A DNA stretch of 64,000 bases, from contig NZ_SOCP01000006.1 of NCBI RefSeq assembly GCF_004364325.1, positions 310,001 to 374,000 on the forward strand, read 5' to 3'. Under the pieces are notes generated by a model. It was not told the DNA's origin and searched no databases. It saw nothing but the letters and a program-made list of their open reading frames with translations. Origin of the DNA: Actinophytocola oryzae (GTDB lineage: Bacteria > Actinomycetota > Actinomycetes > Mycobacteriales > Pseudonocardiaceae). The position numbers were made by a program, and so were the translations under genes. Shown in pieces: positions 8,211 to 16,758 of this stretch (its first letter is position 1; each line of letters opens with the position of its first letter).

Positions 8211-8639
8211 ATGAACACGCTTCTCATCGTGTTGAGCAGCACGGCGTTTCTGGTTTTCGTCACAAGGTTCGTCATTGGGAAGCGGCGGACGAGGGAGCTG
8301 GACCGCGACTTCTCGCTCGAGCTGTCCTGTACCCGTGACCAGGCGCTACTGGCAGCGGTGGCCGCAGCACGCGGCGTACTCTGGGAGGTACGGCTGACGG
8401 ACAACGGCGTGCGAACCCGGCACCTGAAGTCCCGAAACGTCATCCACGTGTCGATCTCGGCCGTGCCGGGCAGGGTGGGCAACACCTGCGCGAAGGTCTG
8501 GACCCGCTACACATGGGCGGACGCGGTCGTGATCCTCCACCCCAGCTCGTTCACCGACACGCGCCGCAAGCGCGACAGGATCGTCCGCGCCCTGCGGGTC
8601 TACGAGACCAGACGGCCCAGGAATGCCCCGATCCACTGA
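8211..8639 (+). CDS. Membrane-anchored protein of unknown function
   Basis: This 142-residue protein has one N-terminal membrane helix (NTLLIVLSSTAFLVFVTRFVI) followed by a basic, soluble cytoplasmic domain with mixed alpha/beta character. I do not recognise the family. ATG at 8211 is preferred because AGGAGG lies at 8194-8199; a GTG at 8199 in the same frame overlaps that site. It may have its own promoter in the preceding 264 bases. The next gene, a lipoprotein, starts 161 bases downstream. Confidence 0.65.
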   Translation: MNTLLIVLSSTAFLVFVTRFVIGKRRTRELDRDFSLELSCTRDQALLAAVAAARGVLWEVRLTDNGVRTRHLKSRNVIHVSISAVPGRVGNTCAKVWTRYTWADAVVILHPSSFTDTRRKRDRIVRALRVYETRRPRNAPIH

Positions 8640-8800
8640 GGAGCCGAGCGGAGTTGCCTGCTCACCGTGAGGGACCGACGACTGTTTGTAGTTTCCCGAA
8701 CAAGGGTAGGTCTGGTGAGAAGCAACCCTGATTGGGGGTGGGACGTCCTAACACCAGAACAGCATCCAGTGGTGTCGGGGCCAGATGGAGGCGATTCCCC

Positions 8801-9460
8801 ATGCTGCGAAACAAGTTCAGGACAGGTGTGCTCATCACGGGCGGTGTTACCGCCGCGCTCTTGCTGGCCGCCTGCAACAGCGGTGACACGGCCAGTTCGA
8901 GTTCGGACGTGCCCACGATCACTCAGTCCAGTTCGAGCGCGAAGCCGGTGTTGCCGCCGACCAGCTCACCGAGCGGCACCGTGGAGGCGGGACAGCCGGC
9001 CGCGCCGGCCCCCGCCACGCCGGCGAGCAACGAATGCAAGGTCGCCGATCTCGACCTCCGCCTCGGCGGGGGTGACGCTGCCGCCGGTACGAGCTACCGC
9101 GCGCTCGTGTTCACCAACAAGGGCGGTCGCACCTGCACGGTCCAGGGTTTCCCCGGGGTCTCCTACGTCGCGGGTGACGACGGCCACCAGGTCGGGCCCG
9201 CTGCCTACCGGTCCGGCGAAAAGGGCAAGGTGATCACGCTCAAGCCTGGCGACAGCGCGTTCGTCAACGTCGGCTTCGTGCAGGTCGGCAACTACGACGC
9301 GAGCGTGTGCAAGCCGACCGAGGTGCGTGGCCTGCGGATCTACCCGCCGCACGACTACGACTCGGCCTTCGTCGCCAACCCGGGCACCGGCTGTGCGGGC
9401 ACGCCGCCCGGCAACCAGCTGACGGTCTCGACGATGCAGGCCGGCGCAGGTCCCGCGTAA
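8801..9460 (+). CDS. DUF4232 lipoprotein
   Basis: The 219-residue precursor has a lipoprotein signal peptide ending in the lipobox LLAAC, so it is probably lipid-anchored outside the membrane. A Ser/Pro/Ala-rich spacer of about 60 residues follows. Next comes a DUF4232 domain from about residue 78 (starting CKVADLDLRLGGGDAAAGT) with conserved Cys residues likely to form disulfides. DUF4232 proteins are common in actinobacteria and have no assigned biochemical role. ATG at 8801 is chosen because GGAG lies 10 bases upstream and the signal peptide starts there. Confidence 0.88.
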   Translation: MLRNKFRTGVLITGGVTAALLLAACNSGDTASSSSDVPTITQSSSSAKPVLPPTSSPSGTVEAGQPAAPAPATPASNECKVADLDLRLGGGDAAAGTSYRALVFTNKGGRTCTVQGFPGVSYVAGDDGHQVGPAAYRSGEKGKVITLKPGDSAFVNVGFVQVGNYDASVCKPTEVRGLRIYPPHDYDSAFVANPGTGCAGTPPGNQLTVSTMQAGAGPA

Positions 9461-9464
9461 GGGC

Positions 9465-10121
9465 TCAGCCCTCGGCCATCAGGCCGGTGCGCCACGCCCA
9501 CGCGGCCACCTCGACGCGGTTGCGGGCCCCGATCTTGGCCTGCACCGCGGCGAGATGCGTCTTGACCGTCGACAGCGACAGGTACAGCTCCGTACCGATC
9601 TCCGTGTTGGTCAGCCCACGCGCGGCGGCCCGCACGACGTCCAGCTCGCGCTCGGTCAGCTGCTCGGTCGTCGAGGCGGCGGGCGCGGCCGCGTTCGCGG
9701 TGGCGAAATGACGCAGCAGACGCACCGTGATCTGCGGCGACACCAGCGCGTCGCCGCGGTCCGCCGCCCGCACCGCCTCCATGAGCAGCGCCGGGCCCGC
9801 GTCCTTCAGCAGGAAGCCGTTGGCGCCGTTGGACAGCGCGGCGTGCACGTACTCGTCCAGGTCGAACGTCGTGACCACCACGACCTTCAGCGGGTCGGCC
9901 ACCCCGGGTCCGGCGAGCGTCTTCGTCACCTCGAGCCCGTCCATGCCCGGCATGCGGATGTCCAGCAGGCACACGTCCGGCCGCAGCTCGCGGGCCACCC
10001 GGACCGCGGACACCCCGTCGGCGACGTCCGCGACCACCTCGATGTCGTCCTGCGACTCCAGGATCATGCGGAACCCCGCACGCACCATCTCCTGGTCGTC
10101 CGCGATCAGTACGCGAATCAC
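9465..10121 (-). CDS. NarL-family response regulator of a two-component pair
   Basis: This 218-residue regulator has a receiver domain (VLIADDQEMVRAGF, phospho-acceptor Asp in CLLDIRMPGMDG, Lys in FLLKDAG) and a LuxR-type helix-turn-helix (LTERELDVVRAAARGLTNTEIG). The GTG start overlaps the stop of the histidine kinase gene (GTGA at 10121-10118), so the pair is coupled in translation and is almost surely a cognate system. It ends four bases from the convergent lipoprotein gene. The target genes cannot be inferred. Confidence 0.95.
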   Translation of the reverse strand: MIRVLIADDQEMVRAGFRMILESQDDIEVVADVADGVSAVRVARELRPDVCLLDIRMPGMDGLEVTKTLAGPGVADPLKVVVVTTFDLDEYVHAALSNGANGFLLKDAGPALLMEAVRAADRGDALVSPQITVRLLRHFATANAAAPAASTTEQLTERELDVVRAAARGLTNTEIGTELYLSLSTVKTHLAAVQAKIGARNRVEVAAWAWRTGLMAEG

Positions 10122-11830
10122 GATTCCCCTTCTCGCAACGGCAGCCACGCCTCGACGCTCCAGCCGACGTAACCGCTCGGCCCGGCCTGGAACCGGCCGC
10201 CGAGCAGCTCGACCCGCTCACGCATGCCGACGAGACCGTAGCCGCCCGACCCACCCGCGGGGTTGACCGGTCGCTTGGTCCCGTCGTCGCTCACCCGGAT
10301 GTGCAGGGTGTTGGCGGTCTCCGCGACCCGGACGTGCACCACGCTCGCGTCCGGCGCGTGTTTGCCGACGTTCGTCAGCGACTCCTGCACCAGCCGCAGC
10401 ACCGACCGGCCCATCTCGTGCGGCACCTCGGACGGCAGGTTCAGCTCCAGCTCGACGGGCGGGCCGCCGTAGTTCTCCACGACCGAGTGCAGGTCCGCGG
10501 CGAGGTCGGTCGTCGCCTGCCCGGTCACGTCCGAGTCGCCTGCCGTCCACGCGGCCGTGCCGTCACGCAGGCTGCCGACGAGCGTGCGCATCGCGGTCAA
10601 CGCCAGCGTGCCACTCTTCTCGATCTTCGTGAGCGCCGGCAGCGCCACGTCCGGGTTCTTGCCCGCGACCAGCAACGCGGCCTGCGCCTGCACGACGATG
10701 CCCGTGACGTGGTGCGCGACCACGTCGTGCAGCTCGCGGGCCAGTGCCATCCGTTCGCCCTGCTGCGCGGAGGTCACGGCGGCCTTGACGGTCTGGTTCC
10801 GCTCGCGGTCGCGTGCCCGGAAGTACCACCCGGTGGCGATCGAGATGAGCAGCAGGAACAGCACGACGATGCCGAGGTTCTCGAACGACGATGCTCCGCT
10901 GTGCACGGCCACCGCCACCATCAGCCCCGCAGTCAGGGCCACGACCCCCCAGGCCGCCTGCCTGCCGGGCACGTAGCGGACGACGTAGGAGATCAGCGCC
11001 ATGCTCGCGGCTATGCCGGTCACGGGGAGGAACGTGTGGTGGTACCCACCGGAACCCACGCTGAGCAGGGCGCCGAGGGCCAGCACCGCGGCCGCGAGGT
11101 AGGTGTTGCGCAGCGGGTACCTCGGCCCGAAGAACGCGCACACGCCCGCGCCCAGCGAGGCCGCGTACCCGATCATGTCGGACAGACCGGTGTCGGAGAG
11201 CTCGATCAGCGCGATGATCGCGAGCGCGGCGCCGAGTGGCCACTGCTTGCGGATGAGCAGGCCCATCTCGCTCTCGATCCGCTGCCTCGACTGCCTGCGC
11301 AGGTAGAGCCCGACACAGACTGCGGCGACGAGCAGGAAGAAACCGAACAGCACCGACTCGAGCAGGTCCGTGAGCCCGAAGAAGTTGGCGATCGAGCTGT
11401 AGTACCTGCAGAACGAGCTGTTGACATCGCAGTTCATCCGCCGGATGACCATCGCCGCGAGGCACGCGACGACGAGCGCGGTCACCGAGGTGGACGCGAC
11501 CAGCCACTGGGACCTCCACACGACCAGCACGACCAGCACGACGCCGGACACCAGCTCGGTCAGCGTGATGTCCGACAGGCCGATCGACGTGACCCCGACG
11601 TCGCCGAGCCACATCAGCACCGACGAGACAGTCAGCGCGAGGGCGCCGAGCACCGCGGCGGGCCCCGGCCATCGCACGCCGAACCAGGCACACAGGGCGA
11701 GGACCACGGCACCCGGCAGCGACAGCGCCGTGTACGACGGTTCTCCGACGACGACCATGGCGGTGTCGAGCAGCAACGCGACGCCGAGTAGTGCGCCCAG
11801 CCAACGTTGCGGCACCGGGATCGGTGTCAT
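10118..11830 (-). CDS. NarL-partner sensor histidine kinase (HisKA_3 type)
   Basis: The 570 residues include a long N-terminal membrane part with about ten hydrophobic helices (to about residue 345). A HisKA_3 dimerisation region follows, with the phospho-accepting His in RELHDVVAHHVTGI, and then an HATPase_c domain (VLRLVQESLTNVGKHAPDA; glycine box NPAGGSGGYGLVGMRERV). It autophosphorylates and passes phosphate to the regulator downstream. The many-helix sensor suggests detection of a membrane or lipid state, as in DesK-like kinases, but this is inference. The start has TAACGT eight bases upstream and no ribosome binding site. Confidence 0.95.
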   Translation of the reverse strand: MTPIPVPQRWLGALLGVALLLDTAMVVVGEPSYTALSLPGAVVLALCAWFGVRWPGPAAVLGALALTVSSVLMWLGDVGVTSIGLSDITLTELVSGVVLVVLVVWRSQWLVASTSVTALVVACLAAMVIRRMNCDVNSSFCRYYSSIANFFGLTDLLESVLFGFFLLVAAVCVGLYLRRQSRQRIESEMGLLIRKQWPLGAALAIIALIELSDTGLSDMIGYAASLGAGVCAFFGPRYPLRNTYLAAAVLALGALLSVGSGGYHHTFLPVTGIAASMALISYVVRYVPGRQAAWGVVALTAGLMVAVAVHSGASSFENLGIVVLFLLLISIATGWYFRARDRERNQTVKAAVTSAQQGERMALARELHDVVAHHVTGIVVQAQAALLVAGKNPDVALPALTKIEKSGTLALTAMRTLVGSLRDGTAAWTAGDSDVTGQATTDLAADLHSVVENYGGPPVELELNLPSEVPHEMGRSVLRLVQESLTNVGKHAPDASVVHVRVAETANTLHIRVSDDGTKRPVNPAGGSGGYGLVGMRERVELLGGRFQAGPSGYVGWSVEAWLPLREGES

Positions 11831-11844
11831 GTGCGCACACGTTA
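11831..11844 (-). promoter_or_regulatory. Leaderless -10 (TAACGT) of the two-component operon
   Basis: TAACGT at 11844-11839 on the minus strand with eight bases to the ATG and no Shine-Dalgarno sequence. Confidence 0.5.
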
Positions 11845-12022
11845 TTGGACCGCCGAACCGGTCGCCTCGGTCAACCGGCGGGCCGGGGTCGGCCGATCGG
11901 CCAGTGCGCGGCCGTGCCGGGGTGACCGGACGGCCGGCTGGGCGCGGCTGTTCGACTGATCCGTGCGACCCCTCCCGGGAGCGAAGCTATGACCAGCGAG
12001 TTCACCGAGGGAGGAGACGAAA

Positions 12023-12226
12023 ATGGTTCAGGCGATCCTGGTCTGGTCGGGTGCGGTGCTGGGGCTCGGTCTGCTGCTGGTGATGGCGCTCGGCCCGGTC
12101 ATCGTCGAGGTCGACACGTGGTGGCACGAGCGCAGGCACAACCGCAGGGCCCGCGAGGCCCGCGCGAAGAAGGCCGCCATGGCAGCGGCCCCTGCCGCGG
12201 CGCGTCGGGAGCTAGCCGGCGTCTAG
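12023..12226 (+). CDS. Small single-pass membrane protein
   Basis: This 67-residue protein has one strong membrane helix (VWSGAVLGLGLLLVMALG) followed by a short basic and Ala-rich cytoplasmic tail with WWHERRHNRRAREARAKK. A good GGAGGAG ribosome binding site lies just upstream of the ATG, which supports real expression. No family is recognised. Its last 15 bases overlap the end of the convergent ArsR gene. Confidence 0.65.
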   Translation: MVQAILVWSGAVLGLGLLLVMALGPVIVEVDTWWHERRHNRRAREARAKKAAMAAAPAAARRELAGV

Positions 12227-12535
12227 GACGGTGCGGACGAGCCCGGGGAACCGGGTGTCCAGCTCGTCGAGGCGCAGGGTGTTCATGCGCTGCCTGCCGT
12301 CGTCGTACTGACGGAGGATGCCCGCCCTGCGCAGGGTTCGGAAGTGATGGCTGAGCGTCGAGGCGGCGACCGGCAGGCCGAAGGTGCCACAGGCCCGGTC
12401 GCCCTCAGCCAGCAGCAGGCGGACGATCTGCCGCCGCGTCGGGTCGGCCAGCGCCCGGAGCACGTCGTCCACCTCGACTGACGCGACGTCCGGGTGGTTG
12501 AGCGGAGCCCACCGCCCGACCGGCATCCCTGACAC
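12212..12535 (-). CDS. ArsR-family transcriptional regulator
   Basis: This 107-residue winged-helix protein has the ArsR layout: VLRALADPTRRQIVRLLL leads into a recognition helix ASTLSHHFRTLRRAGIL and a beta-wing (RQYDDGRQRMNTLRL). The classic metal-binding E-L-C-V-C-D motif is absent. The one Cys nearby (ACGTFGLP) suggests a non-metal or redox signal, but this is inference. No obvious target gene lies beside it. The 394 bases up to the sigma-factor gene hold only a doubtful small frame. Confidence 0.9.
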   Translation of the reverse strand: MSGMPVGRWAPLNHPDVASVEVDDVLRALADPTRRQIVRLLLAEGDRACGTFGLPVAASTLSHHFRTLRRAGILRQYDDGRQRMNTLRLDELDTRFPGLVRTVLDAG

Positions 12536-12567
12536 CTCTCAGCTCTCTTCGATACTTGACGAAGACA

Positions 12568-12855
12568 TTACCCGCACCGCCGCGCCCTTACGAGCCGGAC
12601 GTGGCAGGCGTCGGCGCACCGCGGCGACGGGTGGGCAGCTCGATCCGCTGACCTTCCCGCTTGCACCAGAACCCGACTGGCCGCGTCGGCGTGCCCACCC
12701 GGCTCCCGGGTCGGCACGAGCCGATATCCCCGGCCGGGTCGAGGCTCCCAGGTCAGCTTCGGCCCCTGGCACGGCCACGACTTCGTGAGGACCACCGCCT
12801 GGCGGCGTCCACCGGCGTCCGGAGCCATCCACGTGACCGGCCAGAAGACCCTCAC
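12568..12855 (-). CDS. Doubtful small hypothetical protein
   Basis: A 95-residue frame from GTG at 12855 has high third-position GC over its first 60 codons and a non-random look (VFWPVTWMAPDAGGRRQAVV, then TKSWPCQGPKLTWEP). The last 30 codons lose that bias. No ribosome binding site or -10 is seen and the family is not recognised. It fills most of the otherwise empty 12536-12929 stretch. It could be a real small gene or a relic. Confidence 0.3.
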   Translation of the reverse strand: MRVFWPVTWMAPDAGGRRQAVVLTKSWPCQGPKLTWEPRPGRGYRLVPTREPGGHADAASRVLVQAGRSADRAAHPSPRCADACHVRLVRARRCG

Positions 12856-12929
12856 GCAGGGCACCACGGTCCGGCGGTGACCAAGTCGGCGGCGCGGCGA
12901 GCCCCCTGCGGCCCGCCGCACCGCCGAAG

Positions 12930-13583
12930 TCAGCGGGTGATCGTGCGGCGGAGGCGGTTCAGCGCGCGGTGCTGTGCCACGCGGACCGCGTCCGGCGTCG
13001 TGCCGACCGCGTCCGCCGTCTCCTGTGCGGACATGCCGAGCACCACGCGCATCACGACGATCTCGCGCTGGCGCGGCAGGAGGGTCTGCAGCAGGTCGCT
13101 CGTCTGCTCGACCAGCTCGCGGCGCAGCGCGATCTCCTCCGGGTTCTCGGCGAGGGTGATCGTGTCGGGGGTCTCGGCGGTCGGCAGCGAGCGGTCGCGG
13201 GCGGCGGCGCGGTGGACGTCCGCGACCTTGTGCGCCGCGACGCCGAAGACGAACGACAGGAACGGTCTGCCGAGGTGCTGGTAGGTGGGCAGTGCGCGGA
13301 AGATCGCGATGCACACCTCCTGTGCCACGTCGTCGGCCGAGCTGATCGGCCGGACCCGGCCCAGCTTGGTGCGGCAGAAGCGGACCATGATCGGTCTCAG
13401 GTAGCTCAGCAGCTCGTCGGTCGCGGCGGTGTCCCCCGCCGACGCGGCCGCGGCGACCACGTCCAGGTTGCTCCTCGTGACCGGGCGTGACCAGGCCGGC
13501 ACGGCGGTCGGCGCCGCCACGACCGTGGCCAGCTCAGCCTCGAGCTGGGCCAGGTCCACCTCTGGCTCGACTGTGCACAACAT
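12930..13583 (-). CDS. RNA polymerase sigma factor, ShbA/SigD-like (sigma-70 family)
   Basis: This 217-residue sigma factor has region 2 (LLSYLRPIMVRFCRTKL, then ADDVAQEVCIAIFRALPTY with the core-binding helix) and region 4 (LLPRQREIVVMRVVLGMSAQETADAVGTTPDAV, the -35 reader). The RFCRTKLGR and GRPFLSFVFGVAAHKVADVHR segments resemble the SigD/ShbA group of actinobacteria. ShbA controls the principal sigma factor gene in Streptomyces; SigD serves stringent-response genes in mycobacteria. ATG at 13583 is chosen because AGGAGG lies six bases upstream; the frame continues to 13619. No anti-sigma gene follows. Confidence 0.9.
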   Translation of the reverse strand: MLCTVEPEVDLAQLEAELATVVAAPTAVPAWSRPVTRSNLDVVAAAASAGDTAATDELLSYLRPIMVRFCRTKLGRVRPISSADDVAQEVCIAIFRALPTYQHLGRPFLSFVFGVAAHKVADVHRAAARDRSLPTAETPDTITLAENPEEIALRRELVEQTSDLLQTLLPRQREIVVMRVVLGMSAQETADAVGTTPDAVRVAQHRALNRLRRTITR

Positions 13584-13816
13584 CGCGCGCCTCCTGTGCC
13601 CCCCGGCGGTTGCGTTCACTCAAGAGAGCACGCACGCGCTGTTCAAATACGTTTCCGTGACGACAAAAACCCGTCAGAGCGAAAACCGCTGCCCGATTGG
13701 GCAGGGGTGCTCCACGGGACGTAGGTGATTGCTCACCGCCTGCTGATATGGCGGTCCTGACGGTTGCGCTGGAGGCTGACCGCCCTGACGCGGGTCCGTG
13801 AACAGCGGCTCGGGGA
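13584..13816. other. Divergent intergenic region, sigma factor and TetR genes
   Basis: About 230 bases with an AT-richer core (13625-13690) that should hold the sigma-factor promoter reading leftward. A 7-bp inverted repeat GGCGGTC/GACCGCC lies at about 13750-13784. I see no coding frame or RNA gene. Confidence 0.3.
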
Positions 13817-13828
13817 TACGGTTGACGG
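13817..13828 (+). promoter_or_regulatory. Leaderless -10 (TACGGT) of the tetR gene
   Basis: TACGGT at 13817-13822, six bases before the GTG; no ribosome binding site. Confidence 0.55.
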
Positions 13829-14521
13829 GTGGCGGACTCTCCCGGAGCGGTGGTCAGGACACCGAAGAGCGAGGCGACGCGGACTCTCATCGTGGAGACC
13901 GCGCTGCGGCTGTTCCAGGAGCACGGCTACGACAGGACGACCATGCGGGCCATCGCCAAGGAGGCGGGTGTCTCGGTCGGCAACGCGTACTACTACTTCT
14001 CGTCGAAGGACCAGCTCGTCCAGGGCTTCTACGACCGGATCGCCGAGCTGCACGAGCAGGCGTGCGAGCCGGTGCTGGCGGCTGAGCACGACTTCGGCAA
14101 ACGTTTGCGTGCCGTGGTGCACGCGTGGTTGGACGTCGCCTCGCCGTACCACGAGTTCGGCAGGCAGTTCTTCGTGAACGCGGCGGACCCGGAGAGCCCG
14201 CTGAGCCCGTTCTCGACGGAGTCGTCGCCGGCGCGGGACGCGCAGATCGCGCTGTATCGACGCGTGCTGGAGGGCTCGACGGCGAAGGTGGACCCGGAGC
14301 TCCGGCCCGAGCTCCCGGAGCTGCTGTGGCTGTACGAGATGGGGGTCGTGCTGTTCTGGGTGCACGACCGCTCGCCGGACCGCCGCCGCACGCGGGTGCT
14401 GGTCGACCGCACGGTGCCGCTCCTCGACCGGGTGATCGGCCTGTCCCGCCTGCGCCTGCTGCGTCCGGTGACGAGGGAGATCGTGCAGCTCATCGGCGAT
14501 CTGGCGCGCCCGGACGCTTGA
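13829..14521 (+). CDS. TetR-family transcriptional regulator
   Basis: The 230-residue repressor has a standard TetR helix-turn-helix near residues 15-60: TLIVETALRLFQEHGYDRTTMRAIAKEAGVSVGNAYYYF, shown here only as the family signature around the recognition helix VSVGNAYYYFSSKDQL. The helical ligand-binding domain follows. It lies 63 bases upstream of an AurF-type diiron oxygenase gene, and a clear pair of inverted repeats between the two is the likely operator, so the regulator probably controls that oxygenase. The ligand is unknown, perhaps a fatty acyl or aromatic compound by analogy with similar pairs. Confidence 0.93.
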   Translation: MADSPGAVVRTPKSEATRTLIVETALRLFQEHGYDRTTMRAIAKEAGVSVGNAYYYFSSKDQLVQGFYDRIAELHEQACEPVLAAEHDFGKRLRAVVHAWLDVASPYHEFGRQFFVNAADPESPLSPFSTESSPARDAQIALYRRVLEGSTAKVDPELRPELPELLWLYEMGVVLFWVHDRSPDRRRTRVLVDRTVPLLDRVIGLSRLRLLRPVTREIVQLIGDLARPDA

Positions 14522-14539
14522 CAGCCACGGCGAACGACA

Positions 14540-14561
14540 GTAACTGTTACGAGCAGTAACA
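14540..14561. promoter_or_regulatory. Overlapping palindromes, probable TetR operator
   Basis: GTAAC-T-GTTAC (14540-14550) overlaps TGTTAC-GAGCA-GTAACA (14545-14561), so three GTAAC half-sites lie in 22 bases. The site is 24 bases before the diiron oxygenase start and just after tetR. This is typical of TetR control. Confidence 0.7.
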
Positions 14562-14584
14562 CGTAATTCGCCGGGAGGTTCGTC

Positions 14585-15481
14585 ATGGCACGAGTGCTCC
14601 AACCGAAGGACCGCGACGTCACGGCAGAGCGGCTGCTGGACTCTTCGATGCGCAACTCCTACGACCCGGACGTGGACGTCGACTGGGACGCGCCGCTCGT
14701 GGAGGGCAAGGGTTTCCTGCCGGAGGAGCGGGTGTCGCTGTACGGCACCGCGTTATGGGACCGGTTGACCCCGGAGCAGCGGTTGGAGCTGGCGAAGCAC
14801 GAGATCGGCAGCATCACGAGCGTGGGCCTGTGGACCGAGATCGTGCTGATGCAGTTGCTGGCGCGCTACGCGGCGGACCTGGACCCCCGCAGCCCCCACA
14901 TGCACTACGCCCTGACGGAGATCGGCGACGAGACCCGCCACGCGATCATGTTCGGCAAGGGCCTGACGAAGCTGGGCCTGCCCGCGTACGGCCCGCCGCG
15001 CGCGGTGCGCCTCCCGGCGAAGGTCTTCGGCGCGGTGATCGGCGGCCCGGCGATGTTCGCGTCGGTGCTGGTGGTCGAGGAGACGACGGACCGGCTGCAG
15101 CGGTCGATGCTCGATGACGAGAGCATCCAGCCGATGATCCGGATGATCAACCGGATCCACGTGGTGGAGGAGGCGAGGCACGTCCGCTACGCCCGCGAGG
15201 AGCTGGTGCGCGGCGTTGCGAAGCTGCGCGGGCCGGCCCTGGAGTTACATCGCCTGGTGACGGCGGTGGTGGCGCACACCGTGGTGAACGTGATCGTGCA
15301 CCCGGCGGTGTACAGGTCGGTGGGCCTTGACCCCCGCGAGGCGCGTGCGGTGGCGCAGGCGAACCCGTACCACCACGAGACGAGGCGGTGGATGGGGGAG
15401 AAGATCGTCGCGTTCCTGAGTGACGTCGGCATGATCGGCGGCCCGTCGAAGCGGATCTGGCGCAAGGCACACCTGTTGTAA
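14585..15481 (+). CDS. AurF-type diiron oxygenase
   Basis: This 298-residue protein belongs to the AurF/p-aminobenzoate N-oxygenase family of ferritin-like diiron enzymes. Iron ligands are visible in the helices carrying TEIVLMQLLARY, ALTEIGDETRHAIMFGK (E-x-x-R-H), VLVVEETTDRLQ and IHVVEEARHVRYAREE (E-E-x-R-H). AurF oxidises an arylamine to a nitro group, but most stand-alone actinobacterial homologues have no known substrate. A CGGGAGG ribosome binding site precedes the ATG, and the operator overlapping its promoter places it under the TetR gene upstream. Confidence 0.88.
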   Translation: MARVLQPKDRDVTAERLLDSSMRNSYDPDVDVDWDAPLVEGKGFLPEERVSLYGTALWDRLTPEQRLELAKHEIGSITSVGLWTEIVLMQLLARYAADLDPRSPHMHYALTEIGDETRHAIMFGKGLTKLGLPAYGPPRAVRLPAKVFGAVIGGPAMFASVLVVEETTDRLQRSMLDDESIQPMIRMINRIHVVEEARHVRYAREELVRGVAKLRGPALELHRLVTAVVAHTVVNVIVHPAVYRSVGLDPREARAVAQANPYHHETRRWMGEKIVAFLSDVGMIGGPSKRIWRKAHLL

Positions 15482-15510
15482 TTCGGTAGTGCCACCCATT
15501 TTCGCGTCCC

Positions 15511-15523
15511 TACCCTGGGTTTC
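15511..15523 (+). promoter_or_regulatory. Leaderless -10 (TACCCT) of rtcB
   Basis: TACCCT at 15511-15516, seven bases before the ATG; no Shine-Dalgarno sequence. Confidence 0.55.
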
Positions 15524-16702
15524 ATGGCAGCGACCACGATCAGGGGCAAGCACGTCGACATCCGCCTGTGGACCCAACCGGAAACGGTGGAGGACCAGGC
15601 TATGCGGCAGTTGCACAACATCGCCGCGCTGCCGTGGACGTTCAGGCACGTCGCCGTGATGCCGGACGTGCACTACGGCAAGGGCGCCACGGTGGGCTCG
15701 GTGATCGCGATGCGCGACGCCGTGTCGCCCGCGGCGGTGGGCGTGGACATCGGGTGCGGCATGACCGCGGTGCGCACGTCCCTGAAGGCGGAGGACCTCC
15801 CGGCAACGCTGCGGCACCTGCGTTCGCAGCTGGAGCGCGCGATCCCGGTGGGCTTCGGCCAACACAGGGCGACGGCGTTCACCGACCAGGACGCATCGGA
15901 CTGGGGTGCTTTCTGGCAGGGTTTCGAGGCCCTCACCCCGGCGGTGAAGGCGAACTCGGCGAAGGCGCTCCACCAGATGGGCACCCTGGGTGGCGGCAAC
16001 CACTTCATCGAGATCTGCCTGGACACGCGGAGCCAGGTGTGGGTGATGCTGCACTCGGGAAGCCGGGGGATCGGCAACCTGCTGGCGCAGCATCACATCG
16101 AGGTCGCGAAGGCGTTGGCGCACAACCAGGAGCTGCCGGACCCGGACCTGGCGGTGTTCCTGGCGAACACCGAGGAGATGAAGACCTACCGCCATGACCT
16201 GTTCTGGGCACAGGACTACGCACGCCGCAACCGAGCGGTGATGCTGAGGCTGATCTGCGACGTGCTGAGGGCACAGTTCCCGTCGGTCGCCTTCGAGACC
16301 CCGATCTCGGCACACCACAACTACGTGGCGGAGGAGACCCACTTCGGCGAGGAGGTACTGGTAACCCGCAAGGGCGCCATCCGAGCCGGCCGGGGCGACA
16401 TGGGCATCATCCCGGGCTCGATGGGCACGGGTTCGTACATCGTCCGGGGCCTCGGCAACCCGGACTCGTTCGAGTCGGCGTCGCACGGCGCAGGCAGGCG
16501 AATGTCGCGCAACAAGGCGAGGAAGCAGTACACGAAGGCGGACCTGGCAGCCCAGACCACGGGCGTCGAGTGTCGAAAGGACGCGGGCGTGGTGGACGAG
16601 ATCCCGTCCGCGTACAAGGACATCGACGAGGTGATCCGCAACCAGGAGGACCTGGTGGAAGTGGTGGCGAAGCTGAAGCAGGTCATCTGCGTCAAGGGCT
16701 GA
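15524..16702 (+). CDS. rtcB: RtcB RNA-splicing ligase
   Basis: RtcB joins RNA 2',3'-cyclic phosphate (or 3'-phosphate) ends to 5'-hydroxyl ends, using GTP and Mn2+, in RNA repair. At 392 residues it matches the shorter actinobacterial form. Metal ligands and the guanylylation region are visible: VDIGCGMTAV (ligand Cys), GTLGGGNHFIE (ligand His), HSGSRGIGN, and a C-terminal VECRKDAGVVDEIPSAYKD segment with the conserved active-site region upstream. No archease or RNA-cyclase gene is adjacent. It is a single-gene unit ending at a strong hairpin. Confidence 0.95.
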   Translation: MAATTIRGKHVDIRLWTQPETVEDQAMRQLHNIAALPWTFRHVAVMPDVHYGKGATVGSVIAMRDAVSPAAVGVDIGCGMTAVRTSLKAEDLPATLRHLRSQLERAIPVGFGQHRATAFTDQDASDWGAFWQGFEALTPAVKANSAKALHQMGTLGGGNHFIEICLDTRSQVWVMLHSGSRGIGNLLAQHHIEVAKALAHNQELPDPDLAVFLANTEEMKTYRHDLFWAQDYARRNRAVMLRLICDVLRAQFPSVAFETPISAHHNYVAEETHFGEEVLVTRKGAIRAGRGDMGIIPGSMGTGSYIVRGLGNPDSFESASHGAGRRMSRNKARKQYTKADLAAQTTGVECRKDAGVVDEIPSAYKDIDEVIRNQEDLVEVVAKLKQVICVKG

Positions 16703-16713
16703 GGTAGTCACCG

Positions 16714-16758
16714 GGTAGGGCTGAGGCGTCGCTGTGCTGAGGCGGCCTCAGCCCTACC
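16714..16758 (+). terminator. Terminator after rtcB
   Basis: A perfect 14-bp inverted repeat (GGTAGGGCTGAGGC and complement) with a 17-base loop, 11 bases after the rtcB stop. Confidence 0.8.
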
